Source: SZUA-430 sp040080835
Lineage (GTDB): Bacteria; Pseudomonadota; Alphaproteobacteria; Micropepsales; Micropepsaceae
NCBI GenBank assembly: GCA_040080835.1
Contig: JBEBHP010000005.1
Span: 211,065-275,064 of the forward strand
Length of the DNA stretch: 64,000 nucleotides
Direction of reading: 5' to 3'
The translations under genes were made by a program, and so were the position numbers. This document shows, in pieces, positions 34,010 through 42,862 of the stretch. Below the pieces are notes generated by a model. It saw nothing but the letters and a program-made list of their open reading frames with translations. It was not told the origin of the DNA and made no database searches. The first letter of the stretch is position 1. The number at the start of each line of letters is the position of its first letter.

Positions 34010-35947
34010 TCAGCTTACGCGACGGCCGCCTGGTTGGCCGGTGCTACGTGCCGTACGCGATGGTGGACCACGACGCTCTGGTCTTGCCTGACCCTGTTGA
34101 GGTCTGTCGCCGCGCGACGGGCCCTTGCCGAAACGTTCCGGGCGTGGACCCTGTTGCGGCCGGTCGCCACGTGGGGGGCCACTTCGATGTTCTGCGCGGT
34201 TTTCGCCACGCTGCTCCGGACGTGGTGCGCCGCGGCTTTCACCTCGGTGCTCTGGACGCGGTGCGCCACGGCCTTCGCCACGGTGCTCTGGGCGTGGCCC
34301 ACTGCGATGCTCGGCACGGTGCTCCGGACGCGGTGTGCTACGGCCTTCGCCACGTGGTTCTGGGCGTGGCCCGCTGCGATGCTCGGCACGTTGTTCCGGA
34401 CGGGGTCCACTGCGATGCTCGCCTCGAGGTGCGCCACGATGCTCACCACGAGGTGCACCAGTTTGTTCGGCGCGGTGTTCACCACGAGGTTCCCCGCGCG
34501 GCTTGTCGCCGAAGCGTGGCTTGTCGCCGAAGCGCGGCTTGTCGCCGAAGCGCGGCTTGTGCTCGGCGGGTTTGCCGGGGCGCTGATTTGGTTTGCCGCC
34601 ACGATTGTACCCGTTCGACTCTCGTGGTTCGACGGTAACGAGAGGCTGGTCAACAGTCTGTTCCCGCAACTCGGGTCGTGGTCTGTTGCCCTTGCGATGC
34701 ATCTTGGGCTGTCCTGAACGGTCGTGCGGCGCACGACGATCGGGCTCGCGCTGCTTCCGGAAGTCCTGCTTCTGGTCGTGTGTCAGGACCGGAAGGACTG
34801 CTTCCCTAGTTTGCTCGTTCGAGCGCCATTCACTGGACGGGATCTGCTGGCGGGTGATCCTTTCAATATCCCGCAGCAGGCTGCGTTCTTCGCGGTCACA
34901 GAAAGCGACTGCAATTCCCTCCGCACCGGCTCGGGCGGTGCGGCCAATGCGGTGGACATAGGATTCTGGAACGTGCGGCAAGTCAAAGTTGACCACGTGC
35001 GTGATGCCGTCAACGTCAATTCCACGTGCTGCAATGTCGGTTGCGATCAGCACTGGCGCCCGCCCAGCCCGGAAATTGTTGAGCGTGTGCACGCGCTGGC
35101 TCTGGCTCTTGTTGCCATGGATTGCCGACGAGTAGATGCCGGCCGCGTCAAGCGCACGCACGATCTTGTCTGCGCCATGCTTTGTGCGCGTGAAGACAAG
35201 AATTCGCGACATCGAAGGGTCGGTCCTCAGCAGATGAATAAGCAATGCTCGCTTGTCACCGGTTGAAACATGGATGACGCGCTGTGAAATGCGTTCGACC
35301 GTGGTGGCTTGCGGCGTGACGCTGACATGCACCGGGTTCTTCAGCAGATCGCTCGCAAGGCTGCCGATTTCCTGCGGCATCGTTGCGGAGAAAAAGAGGT
35401 TCTGTCGTTCTGCCGGCAGATGTCTTACCAGCCTGCGGATGTCAGTGATGAATCCCATGTCGAGCATGCGATCAGCTTCGTCCAGCACGAAAATCTCGGT
35501 CTTGGACAGATCGACTGCGCGCTGATTGACAAGGTCGAGCAAGCGGCCCGGCGTGGCAACCAGCACTTCGACGCCACCCGACATGCTGTTCTTTTGCGGG
35601 CCTTCGCTGACACCGCCAAATACCGTCGTGACGCTAAAGTTCATGTAGCGGCCGTAAGCCTTGAAGCTGTCAGCAATCTGGGCTGCGAGTTCGCGTGTTG
35701 GCGACAGAATCAGGGCACGCGTCGACTTGGGGGCAGGCTTGCGGGCGTTCGTCATCAGCCTTTGCAGGATGGGGAGTGCAAAACTCGCAGTCTTGCCGGT
35801 GCCAGTCTGGGCAATACCCAGAAGGTCCTTGCCAGCAAGAACGTGCGGGATGGCCTGTGTTTGAATTGGTGTCGGGGTCTCGTAGCCTTCTTGCGCCAAT
35901 GCTTTCAGGAGGCGTGGCTCGAGTCCAAGCGATGTAAAATCGTTCAC
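34010..35947 (-). CDS. DEAD-box RNA helicase (RhlE-like) with a repetitive basic tail
   Basis: A 645-residue helicase from GTG 35947. Core motifs are AQTGTGKT (near residues 42-49), DEAD, SAT (SATMPQEIG), and HRIGRTARAG. The core ends near residue 380. The remaining 265 residues are low-complexity and basic: three copies of RFGDKP, then many degenerate RGEHR/GAPRPEHR/AEHRSGP units. Such tails of RhlE-group helicases bind RNA without strong specificity and can drive condensates. A structured leader of about 340 bases precedes the gene. Confidence 0.95.
   Translation of the reverse strand: MNDFTSLGLEPRLLKALAQEGYETPTPIQTQAIPHVLAGKDLLGIAQTGTGKTASFALPILQRLMTNARKPAPKSTRALILSPTRELAAQIADSFKAYGRYMNFSVTTVFGGVSEGPQKNSMSGGVEVLVATPGRLLDLVNQRAVDLSKTEIFVLDEADRMLDMGFITDIRRLVRHLPAERQNLFFSATMPQEIGSLASDLLKNPVHVSVTPQATTVERISQRVIHVSTGDKRALLIHLLRTDPSMSRILVFTRTKHGADKIVRALDAAGIYSSAIHGNKSQSQRVHTLNNFRAGRAPVLIATDIAARGIDVDGITHVVNFDLPHVPESYVHRIGRTARAGAEGIAVAFCDREERSLLRDIERITRQQIPSSEWRSNEQTREAVLPVLTHDQKQDFRKQREPDRRAPHDRSGQPKMHRKGNRPRPELREQTVDQPLVTVEPRESNGYNRGGKPNQRPGKPAEHKPRFGDKPRFGDKPRFGDKPRGEPRGEHRAEQTGAPRGEHRGAPRGEHRSGPRPEQRAEHRSGPRPEPRGEGRSTPRPEHRAEHRSGPRPEHRGEGRGAPRPEHRGESRGAPRPEQRGENRAEHRSGPPRGDRPQQGPRPERFGKGPSRGDRPQQGQARPERRGPPSRTARSTGQPGGRRVS
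34100..34580 (-). repeat. degenerate tandem coding repeats in the helicase tail
   Basis: Direct repeats of roughly 18-36 bases encode the GEHR/PEHR/RSGPRPE units. Three near-identical 18-base copies encoding RFGDKP lie at about 34505-34560. They open long but false frames on the other strand. Such arrays change length by slippage. Confidence 0.7.
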
Positions 35948-36296
35948 TTATAAAGTCTTTCAAATATGCGAGATCGTGCGCGTGCAGCGTGCCGGAGCGG
36001 CATGGCTTGCATCGCGCAAATTTCGCGGGGTTGCGTAGGACGCCCCGCGTGTAACCTGGGCAATTCCGGATGAAGCGCGCTCAAATAGGTAACGAATGTA
36101 AGACCGTTTCAGGTCTCGTGCCGGTCACGCGGCGTGAGCGCTTGCAAGGAAAACAGTTCTTTGCTGGCGCCGATATGCTCCTCTTGTGTGGAAAAGTCAA
36201 GGAAGGGTGTGACAATGTGGGGTGGATGGGCCCAGTTTATTTCGTTACTGATTGCTTAACTGTCCCCGAATACGGGCGCGCGGAGTAAAAGGTTTC
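35948..36296. other. gene-free leader region between the helicase and pdeM
   Basis: No convincing gene lies in these 349 bases. A hairpin CGCGGGG (36024-36030) / CCCCGCG (36043-36049) with a 12-base loop lies upstream of the helicase start on its transcript. The AAAGG/GGAG region just before 36297 serves pdeM. Long structured leaders are common ahead of cold-inducible DEAD-box genes; that link is inference. Confidence 0.45.
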
Positions 36297-37013
36297 GTGT
36301 TTTCGTTCAGGCTTGCAGGGGAAGAGCTGGTTGCCGATCACAAAGGGGCATTGTGGTGGCCTTCCCAGCAATTGCTCGCATTCGCAGACCTGCATCTGGA
36401 AAAGGGCTCATCCTACGCGTCGCGCACGACCCAATTGCTGCCGCCCTACGATACGCGCGCTACCCTGACGATCATGCATGATGTCGTCGATCGCTTCCAG
36501 CCGAAGCGGATCATTTGCCTGGGAGACAATTTTCATGACAGGGAAGGGCCGGAGCGGCTCGACGCCTTGTCACGGGAAGCCATTCAGAAACTTATGTGCG
36601 GGCGGCGGTTCGTCTGGATTGAAGGAAATCATGATGCAGCTGCCGCTGCATCGCTTGGCGGAGAAAGTGCAATCTCTCTACAAATTGGTCCGGTCGTGTT
36701 TTGTCATGAGCCTTCAAAGGGAGAAGCGCCTGGCGAGGTTGCTGGACACCTTCATCCCGTCGTGACGGTCAATACGCGGTTGAAGCGACTGCGGCGCAAG
36801 TGTTTTGCCACGGATGGCAAGCGCTGCGTGATGCCTGCACTCGGGGCGTTCACGGGAGGGCTCGACATTTTCGATGAGGCGTTTGCCGATCTGTTTTCTT
36901 CGGCGTTCTATACGCTCGCTCTTGGGCGAGACCGGGTCTATCCCTTTCGGCAAGCTTCAGTGGGCGCCACGGAGAAGCGGCTTGCCCCAGGGATTGGCCT
37001 GAAGTTGCGGTGA
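36297..37013 (+). CDS. pdeM: ligase-associated DNA damage response endonuclease PdeM
   Basis: A 238-residue calcineurin-like metallophosphoesterase. Metal-binding motifs are DLHLEKGS, GDNFHD, GNHD, and the late GHLHP. GTG 36297 is chosen with GGAGTAAAAGG upstream; this gives the family N-terminus (FSFRLAGEELVADHKGALWW). PdeM usually sits next to the Lhr-type helicase, ligase and exonuclease, but here it is about 11.5 kb away from the helicase. The 3' end overlaps the convergent cupin gene by 57 bases. Confidence 0.9.
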   Translation: MFSFRLAGEELVADHKGALWWPSQQLLAFADLHLEKGSSYASRTTQLLPPYDTRATLTIMHDVVDRFQPKRIICLGDNFHDREGPERLDALSREAIQKLMCGRRFVWIEGNHDAAAAASLGGESAISLQIGPVVFCHEPSKGEAPGEVAGHLHPVVTVNTRLKRLRRKCFATDGKRCVMPALGAFTGGLDIFDEAFADLFSSAFYTLALGRDRVYPFRQASVGATEKRLAPGIGLKLR

Positions 37014-37562
37014 CCATTCGCCATACAAGGTCAGATAGAGAAGACTTTCGTCTGCGCCTTCCGTCGACATGCGCAAGATATAACTGGCGGGCAGGGTTGC
37101 GAAATCGCCGGGATGCCTGCGGGTGCGCTCCGGACGGCCACTGGCATCGACACCATCAAAAACAAAGGTGCCCTTCAGGACTGTGAATGATCCCTGCACG
37201 TTGAACCAGTGCGGCGGGATCGTTGAGTCAGGCGGAGCCTTGATGACAACGCGTGTCGCGCCGATTTTGGTTTCGCGTTCGATTATGGCAATTCGCAAAG
37301 GATTGTCGTTGGGTTGCGTCGTCGAAAACTTTTGCCACTTTGCCCTGGTGAGATCCACTGACGGGACCTGGATTGACGTCTGTTCGGTTTTTTGACTCAC
37401 GTCCGGCATAGAAGAAAAGTAAGTCGAACACGCTGAAACACATATGACCGAAGCTGTTGCGAAGGTACGAATCAGCGCGTGTGAAACGGATTGCGCGGGA
37501 TTGAAAAAGATAGAAGTCAATTCAGCTTGCAACTCTAACTTGATGTTTGATTTCATGGGCAT
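36957..37562 (-). CDS. cupin-like exported lipoprotein
   Basis: About 201 residues. A hydrophobic segment ends in CVSAC, a possible lipobox, after a long N-terminal region, so lipoprotein export is likely. The C-terminal domain is cupin-like: PPHWFNVQGSFTVLKGTFVF, then RHPGDFATLPASYILRM, as in the ChrR/DUF4437 group. The start is uncertain: ATG 37562 and ATG 37556 are possible and neither has a strong ribosome site; the frame is open to 37736. The function is unknown. Confidence 0.65.
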   Translation of the reverse strand: MPMKSNIKLELQAELTSIFFNPAQSVSHALIRTFATASVICVSACSTYFSSMPDVSQKTEQTSIQVPSVDLTRAKWQKFSTTQPNDNPLRIAIIERETKIGATRVVIKAPPDSTIPPHWFNVQGSFTVLKGTFVFDGVDASGRPERTRRHPGDFATLPASYILRMSTEGADESLLYLTLYGEWSPQLQANPWGKPLLRGAH

Positions 37563-37734
37563 GAGTGTGAGTCGTCCACGCAACAGTTTGGGCAATGATG
37601 CATTAGCAGATCGGCCGTTTACGAGTCTTAATGAGATGTAAATGCAACGGTGGAATGCATTGTAGGCCGCCGCGTTCTTTACACAACATATTCGCATACC
37701 TAACGTCTGACGGAAATCGGGGGTACTGATTCGC

Positions 37735-40700
37735 ATGCGGCCCGGCGTTCCGTGGAATGTTAAAGGTATTGAAGCTGAAGCGAGAGAAGTCGCTCAGCTT
37801 GCTGCTCGGCGCGCAGGCGTCAGCTTGGGAGAGTGGCTGTCCGGATTGATCATGACTGACGGTCGTGGCGGTCAGCCGGGCGGATATCCGCAATCTCCAC
37901 AACAGCAGTTCTCACCGCAACAGCAAAGCTACCTGCCCGGCGATGGCACCTACGGCCCGCAGCCGATGCCGCATTTGCAGCCGCAGTATCCGCCGATGAA
38001 CCAGGCACCGCGTTATCCCCAGGCCGTGCCACAGGGTAACGCACATGCTTACCCACAGCAGTTTGCACAGCCGCAAGCTTTTCAACCGCCGCCTTATCCG
38101 CAGGCGCCAGGCCAGTTTGGTCCGCAGCCATTCCAGAATCCATCGCAGCACATGATGCCTCAAGCTCCCCAAATGCGTGAGCAGGCGGGGGTCGGTTACG
38201 AGACCCAGCAGCGTGGCATGGAGTTTTCTGCGCTGACGGGCACTATCCGCGAACTCAGCGAGCGATTTGACCACGGTGAAAAGCGCGCCCAGCTGGCCAT
38301 TGCAAGCGTCAACCAGTCCGTCGCCGCGATGCAGGACCGTATTGATGCGGCCGAGCGTGTAAAGCAACTTGCGGACGCCGCCTTTACCAGTGCGGCCGAT
38401 GCATTGGCGCAGTCTGCGCGGGAACAGTCGAAGGCTTTTGACAGTCTTGAGACCACGGTCCGCAGCGTCCAGAAGCGCATCGTGGATATCGAGACAGGCC
38501 ACGCGGACTGGCCCGGGAAGGAATCCATCGGTCGGCTGGAAGGTGCGCTGGGCCAATTGCAGAAACGACTTGGGGAATTTGACGCCGAGCGCGCGGATCT
38601 TCCAACCAGGGATACGATCGGAAAGCTTGAAGCCACTCTCAGCCAGTTGCAACGGCGATTGGTTGACATGGAATCGGCCGCAGGAAATGTGCCTGGCAAG
38701 GACGCACTTAACCGCCTTGAGGCGTCGATCACCTCGATGAGGGGCGAAGTTGTTGAAGCCGACCGCCGTACGCGCGATGACATTACGCAGATGGCGAAAT
38801 TCATGCGTGATCTCGGGTCGCGTGTGGAACAGGTGGAGCGCGGCTCGACAATTTCTGAAAGCGTGACTGCACGATTTGATGCGCTAGAGGCGCGTTCTTC
38901 GTCGATGTTTGATGAAATTCGCGGCCAGATGTCTGCCATGGATGGCCGCCTGGCCCAGGCAGCCTCCAGCAAGACTTCGATTCCGCCGGCTGCGTTTGCT
39001 GCCCTGAAGGGTTCAGTCGAAGGAATTGCGGCGCGCCTTGACGGCATGGGCGACCAGCCCAACCAGCAACCGCTGATGAATTCCATTGGTGCGCTGGAGG
39101 CAAAGCTTGGTGCTCTTACTACGAAGATTGAACAGAGTGACCGCCGCACTTCCGAGTCCGTCTCCGGCGTCAATGCCGCATTGAAGACGTTGTCTTCGCG
39201 TATTGAGGATTCCGACAAGCGCCAGTCGCAAGGTCTCAACGGACTTTCGCGCCGGCTGGACGAGTCGGATTCGCGCGTTGAAGGGACTGTTCGCGACTTG
39301 CACAAGTCGCTGGGAGATTTCACGGATCGGCTTGAAGTTGCCGACAAGCGCCACAAGGATTCCATGACGGCCTTGCGGCTGACAGTTGACGGCCTTGTGG
39401 CCAAAGGCGTTGCTGATGCCGTTCTGCCAGACATGAATGCTGGCAGACTAAGCTCTGCACCATCCGCGCTGAGCTCGTTGCAGTCGTCCTTTGCGCAATC
39501 GCAGGTCACGCCGTCGGACCCTGATCTGCCGCCGTTCCTTACCAATCCGGGGCCGATTGGGCAGTCTCGAGGTTATTCCAGCGAGCCGCCACCACCCCCG
39601 ATGTCGTTTGACGACGACCTGCCGCACCAGCCGCAAAGTGACGGTTTTTCGCTCTCTGCCTTGCAGACAATGCTGTCGTCGCCGCTGTCGGGAAACGGAC
39701 CTCATTTGGATGACAGCCGATTTGAGCCGGATAATTTTGATGCAGGCCTGGACTCGCCGCTCGGATATTCAGATCAGGCAGACAAACCCGGTGACTTCCT
39801 GGCGCAAGCGCGTCGTGCTGCCCAGGCCGCAGCTGAGCGTGACGCCGAACGCAATGTGCGTGGCAAACGATTGCCGCTTCCAGGGATGGAGCAAGGCGAA
39901 CGACGCAATATTGGTCGCCTGATTACAATTGCCCTTGCCGGTGTTGCGGTCGTGACAGGAATTGTTGCGGTGCTCTTCACATTGCCGGGCAATGGTGAAG
40001 ATGGGGTTGATCGTCCAGATCCCGGTTCCAGCATTGGCGAAATCCTGAACGGTCAAACCCAACCGGCAGTTCCGCCTGCCGAGCAGGGTGGGCGGGTGTC
40101 GAACGTTGCGCCTGGCGCGGAGTTTGCGCCTCTTCCTCCAGCTTCAGAGACTGCCGTTGCAAATGGTGCGCCTGCGTCAATGGCGGCGTCGCCAAATGGC
40201 ATGGGTGTTCCAACGCAAGTTGAGAACCGAGATGCGGAGTTTACGGCCGGCACATCAGCGCTTCCCGGTACGAACGAAAAGGAAGCGATGATCGCCAGTC
40301 TTGAATCGGGTGCTGTCCGTGGCGACGCGAAAGCGCAGTTCCTGCTGTCGCTTCGCTACTCCGAAGGACGTGGCGTCGTGAAGGACGACGCGCGCGCGGC
40401 GTCCCTGGCGACGAAGGCGGCCGAACAGGGTCTGGCGATTGCGCAGTATCGATTGGGCGCGCTCTATGAGCGCGGTGTTGGCCTGGACAAGAGCCTGCCG
40501 CAAGCCAAGGACTGGTACGAAAAGGCTGCGAAGCTTGGCAACCGAAAGGCGATGCACAATCTTGCGGTGTTGCTTGCTGACACAACGGCTGGCCAGCCAA
40601 ACTACAAGGAAGCTGCCCGCTGGTTTCGTGAGGGCGCCTCATACGGATTGACTGACTCTCAGTACAATCTCGCCGTGCTGCTTGAACAGGGCATGGGTGT

Positions 40701-40899
40701 GGAAAAAAACATCAAGGAAGCAACGACCTGGTACGCCATTGCGTCCGCGCAGGGTGACACTGGTGCAGCCGAGCGTCTGGACGCATTGAAGAAGACACTT
40801 CCTCCGGCCGACGTTGCCATCTCTCTTGACACGGCTCGCCGGTTCAAGGCGAAGGCGCTTAACCCTGCTTCCAACGACATCCCCGCCGGTCCGGGCTAG
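37735..40899 (+). CDS. PodJ-like polarity/localization protein with Sel1 repeats
   Basis: A 1054-residue protein resembling the PodJ/SEL1-repeat proteins of Alphaproteobacteria. It begins MRPGVPWNVKGIEAEAREVA, a conserved start of this group, followed by a proline/glutamine-rich linker (about 50-150). A long coiled-coil region (about 155-560) is built of repeated 'xLExxLxxLQxRLxxxD' units. A proline- and serine-rich acidic linker leads to a single membrane segment (LITIALAGVAVVTGIVAVLF, about residues 727-746). The periplasmic part ends in at least three Sel1-like tetratricopeptide repeats (about 850-1000). In Caulobacter PodJ organises the new pole and recruits PleC and pilus factors. Confidence 0.85.
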   Translation: MRPGVPWNVKGIEAEAREVAQLAARRAGVSLGEWLSGLIMTDGRGGQPGGYPQSPQQQFSPQQQSYLPGDGTYGPQPMPHLQPQYPPMNQAPRYPQAVPQGNAHAYPQQFAQPQAFQPPPYPQAPGQFGPQPFQNPSQHMMPQAPQMREQAGVGYETQQRGMEFSALTGTIRELSERFDHGEKRAQLAIASVNQSVAAMQDRIDAAERVKQLADAAFTSAADALAQSAREQSKAFDSLETTVRSVQKRIVDIETGHADWPGKESIGRLEGALGQLQKRLGEFDAERADLPTRDTIGKLEATLSQLQRRLVDMESAAGNVPGKDALNRLEASITSMRGEVVEADRRTRDDITQMAKFMRDLGSRVEQVERGSTISESVTARFDALEARSSSMFDEIRGQMSAMDGRLAQAASSKTSIPPAAFAALKGSVEGIAARLDGMGDQPNQQPLMNSIGALEAKLGALTTKIEQSDRRTSESVSGVNAALKTLSSRIEDSDKRQSQGLNGLSRRLDESDSRVEGTVRDLHKSLGDFTDRLEVADKRHKDSMTALRLTVDGLVAKGVADAVLPDMNAGRLSSAPSALSSLQSSFAQSQVTPSDPDLPPFLTNPGPIGQSRGYSSEPPPPPMSFDDDLPHQPQSDGFSLSALQTMLSSPLSGNGPHLDDSRFEPDNFDAGLDSPLGYSDQADKPGDFLAQARRAAQAAAERDAERNVRGKRLPLPGMEQGERRNIGRLITIALAGVAVVTGIVAVLFTLPGNGEDGVDRPDPGSSIGEILNGQTQPAVPPAEQGGRVSNVAPGAEFAPLPPASETAVANGAPASMAASPNGMGVPTQVENRDAEFTAGTSALPGTNEKEAMIASLESGAVRGDAKAQFLLSLRYSEGRGVVKDDARAASLATKAAEQGLAIAQYRLGALYERGVGLDKSLPQAKDWYEKAAKLGNRKAMHNLAVLLADTTAGQPNYKEAARWFREGASYGLTDSQYNLAVLLEQGMGVEKNIKEATTWYAIASAQGDTGAAERLDALKKTLPPADVAISLDTARRFKAKALNPASNDIPAGPG

Positions 40900-41092
40900 C
40901 CGGAACCGATCTCGGCGCGGCGAAAATGCCCAGGTGCTGCGTCCACTCATCACATCAGGTTTGAGCCCGCACGATATGACGCGTGGTGTGCGCTCACTTT
41001 TGTGAAATGCGTACTAGTCACAAGCATCGTACGGGTTTAAGCGTGAACTCCCGCCGTTTTGCGGCTCACTTCCTTCAAATCGTTCGTGTCCC

Positions 41093-42016
41093 ATGGAGAT
41101 TTATCTCCCGATCGCCGAAATGCCGGTGAATGTTTTCCTTGTCATCGGCCTTGGTGCGGCCGTGGGCTTTTTGTCGGGCATGTTCGGGGTTGGTGGCGGA
41201 TTCATCCTCACGCCGTTTCTGATGTTCTGGGGCATTCCGCCTTCGGTTGCAGTGGCAACCCAGTCGACGCAGATCGTTGCCTCTTCTGTATCCGGCGTGA
41301 TGACGCACTGGCGAAAAGGCAATGTCGATTTCAAGATGGCAGGCCTGATGCTTGGGGGCGGCCTCGTTGGTTCACTCGCCGGAATACAATTGTTCAATGC
41401 CCTGAAGGCCGCGGGGCAAGCTGATCTTTTCATCTCGCTTGCCTATGTCATTTTTCTTGGATCGGTCGGCGGGTTGATGTTCTGGGAGAGCCTGCAGGCC
41501 GTTCGTCACGCGGACGCGGCGAGCCCTGTCAAGCGTCGGGCGCCAGGTTCGCATTTTTGGGTGCATGGATGGCCGCTGAAAATGCGGTTTCACCGATCGA
41601 AGCTTTATATTTCGGCGATACCGCCCGTGATGCTGGGAAGCCTGATTGGACTTCTGAGTGTTGTGATGGGAATTGGTGGCGGATTCATTCTCGTGCCTGC
41701 GATGATCTACCTCCTGCGCATGCCTACTTCTGTTGTGGTCGGAACGTCCCTGTTCCAGATCATCTTCATCGGCGCCTTCACCACTCTGCTTCACGCGGTC
41801 ACGAATCACAGCGTGGATGCCATTCTGGCGGCGCTACTGATTTCGGGCGGTGTGATTGGGGCGCAGTTTGGTGTGCGCTACGGTGAACGTCTGCGCAGCG
41901 ACTGGATGCGACTGTGTCTGGCAGGTTTGCTGCTGATGATCTGCATTCGCCTCGGTGTCAATCTTGTCTGGCCTCCAGAAAATCCCTTCAGCGTAGGCAT
42001 CGAGGCCGTGCCATGA
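41093..42016 (+). CDS. TSUP-family sulfite/organosulfur exporter (TauE/SafE)
   Basis: A 307-residue membrane protein with about eight membrane segments in two inverted halves. The family signature GFLSGMFGVGGGFILTPFL near the N-terminus recurs in the second half as VVMGIGGGFILVPAMIYLL. Members export sulfite, sulfoacetate or related anions. Its stop overlaps the start of the TIGR02186 gene (ATGA), so the two are coupled and probably act together in the membrane. Confidence 0.9.
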   Translation: MEIYLPIAEMPVNVFLVIGLGAAVGFLSGMFGVGGGFILTPFLMFWGIPPSVAVATQSTQIVASSVSGVMTHWRKGNVDFKMAGLMLGGGLVGSLAGIQLFNALKAAGQADLFISLAYVIFLGSVGGLMFWESLQAVRHADAASPVKRRAPGSHFWVHGWPLKMRFHRSKLYISAIPPVMLGSLIGLLSVVMGIGGGFILVPAMIYLLRMPTSVVVGTSLFQIIFIGAFTTLLHAVTNHSVDAILAALLISGGVIGAQFGVRYGERLRSDWMRLCLAGLLLMICIRLGVNLVWPPENPFSVGIEAVP

Positions 42017-42783
42017 GGTTTTCGCTTGCGACGTTGCTGTTGCCCTTGGCAATCGCTTTCACGCCTGCAGACGCGGAAGAACTGGCGGCAGGCATTTCGC
42101 GCGACAAGGTCGAGATCACGTCAAACTTCACCGGAGCCGACGTCGTCGTTTTTGGCGCTATTGAAAGCGAGGCAGGGGAGGCGATAGCAGATGGAACGCA
42201 CCGTGATATCGTCATTGTCGTTCGCAGCGATCAGGAGTCCGTTGCTACCGTCCGCAAAAAGGAACTGATGGGACCGATCTGGGTCAACCGCGAAACGCGT
42301 CAGTTCGCAGGTGTACCCGGGTTTTACTTCATCGCCTCGTCGCGTCCGCTCAAGGACATTGCCGCGGCGTCTGTTCTGCAGCAATTCGAACTCGGTCTCG
42401 AGAATCTGGCGCTTGGCCCAGCACCCGGGTCAAATGGCGGACCTCCGGCCTTCCGACAGGCCTTCCTGGACTCACGTGTTGGTGGCGAGCTTTACGGACA
42501 GCATGAAGGCGCGGTGACCTTCATGTCGGGCTCCCTGTTTCGCACGACAACGTCTCTGCCACCCAATGTGCCCGCTGGAAACCTTCGTGTGCTTGTCTAC
42601 GCGTTCAAGGCGGGGCGCGTGGTGAGTTCCAATGCAATGACGCTGTTCGTAGACAAGACGGGGATCGAGCGACAGCTGTCTGATTTTGCGCAGAACTGGC
42701 CTGTGCTTTATGGATTTGTTGCGGTCATCTTTTCCATGCTCGCCGGATTTTCTGCGTCAGTCGCCTTCCGGGAAAGAAGCTAA
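42013..42783 (+). CDS. TIGR02186 family exported protein
   Basis: A 256-residue protein with a signal peptide (cleavage after ADA at about residue 20), a long extracytoplasmic domain (GISRDKVEITSNFTGADVVV and on) and one membrane segment near the C-terminus (about residues 233-252). This arrangement and the position right after a TSUP transporter fit the alphaproteobacterial TIGR02186 family. Start ATG 42013 overlaps the transporter stop. The role is unknown, but a periplasmic partner of the transporter is a reasonable guess. Confidence 0.85.
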   Translation: MRFSLATLLLPLAIAFTPADAEELAAGISRDKVEITSNFTGADVVVFGAIESEAGEAIADGTHRDIVIVVRSDQESVATVRKKELMGPIWVNRETRQFAGVPGFYFIASSRPLKDIAAASVLQQFELGLENLALGPAPGSNGGPPAFRQAFLDSRVGGELYGQHEGAVTFMSGSLFRTTTSLPPNVPAGNLRVLVYAFKAGRVVSSNAMTLFVDKTGIERQLSDFAQNWPVLYGFVAVIFSMLAGFSASVAFRERS

Positions 42784-42862
42784 CACTTTCACGTCTGAGC
42801 CATCTGCTGCAGTGGTCGTGATTGGTGCTCGACTCTGAAAGTTCAGTTGCTAAACTTCGGAA

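Noticed and set aside
34100..34580. A possible CRISPR-like array
   Set aside because: The repeats are in frame, degenerate and without unique spacers; they encode the helicase tail.
34034..34717. Long + strand frames opposite the helicase tail
   Set aside because: They come from GC-rich tandem repeats that are open in several frames; the - strand continues a bona fide DEAD-box protein.
36070..36288. A 72-codon frame upstream of pdeM
   Set aside because: It has no ribosome site or family likeness and lies in the helicase leader.
38196..39545. A 449-codon frame on the - strand opposite the PodJ-like gene
   Set aside because: It mirrors the codon bias of the + strand coiled-coil gene, is serine/arginine rich and has no family likeness.
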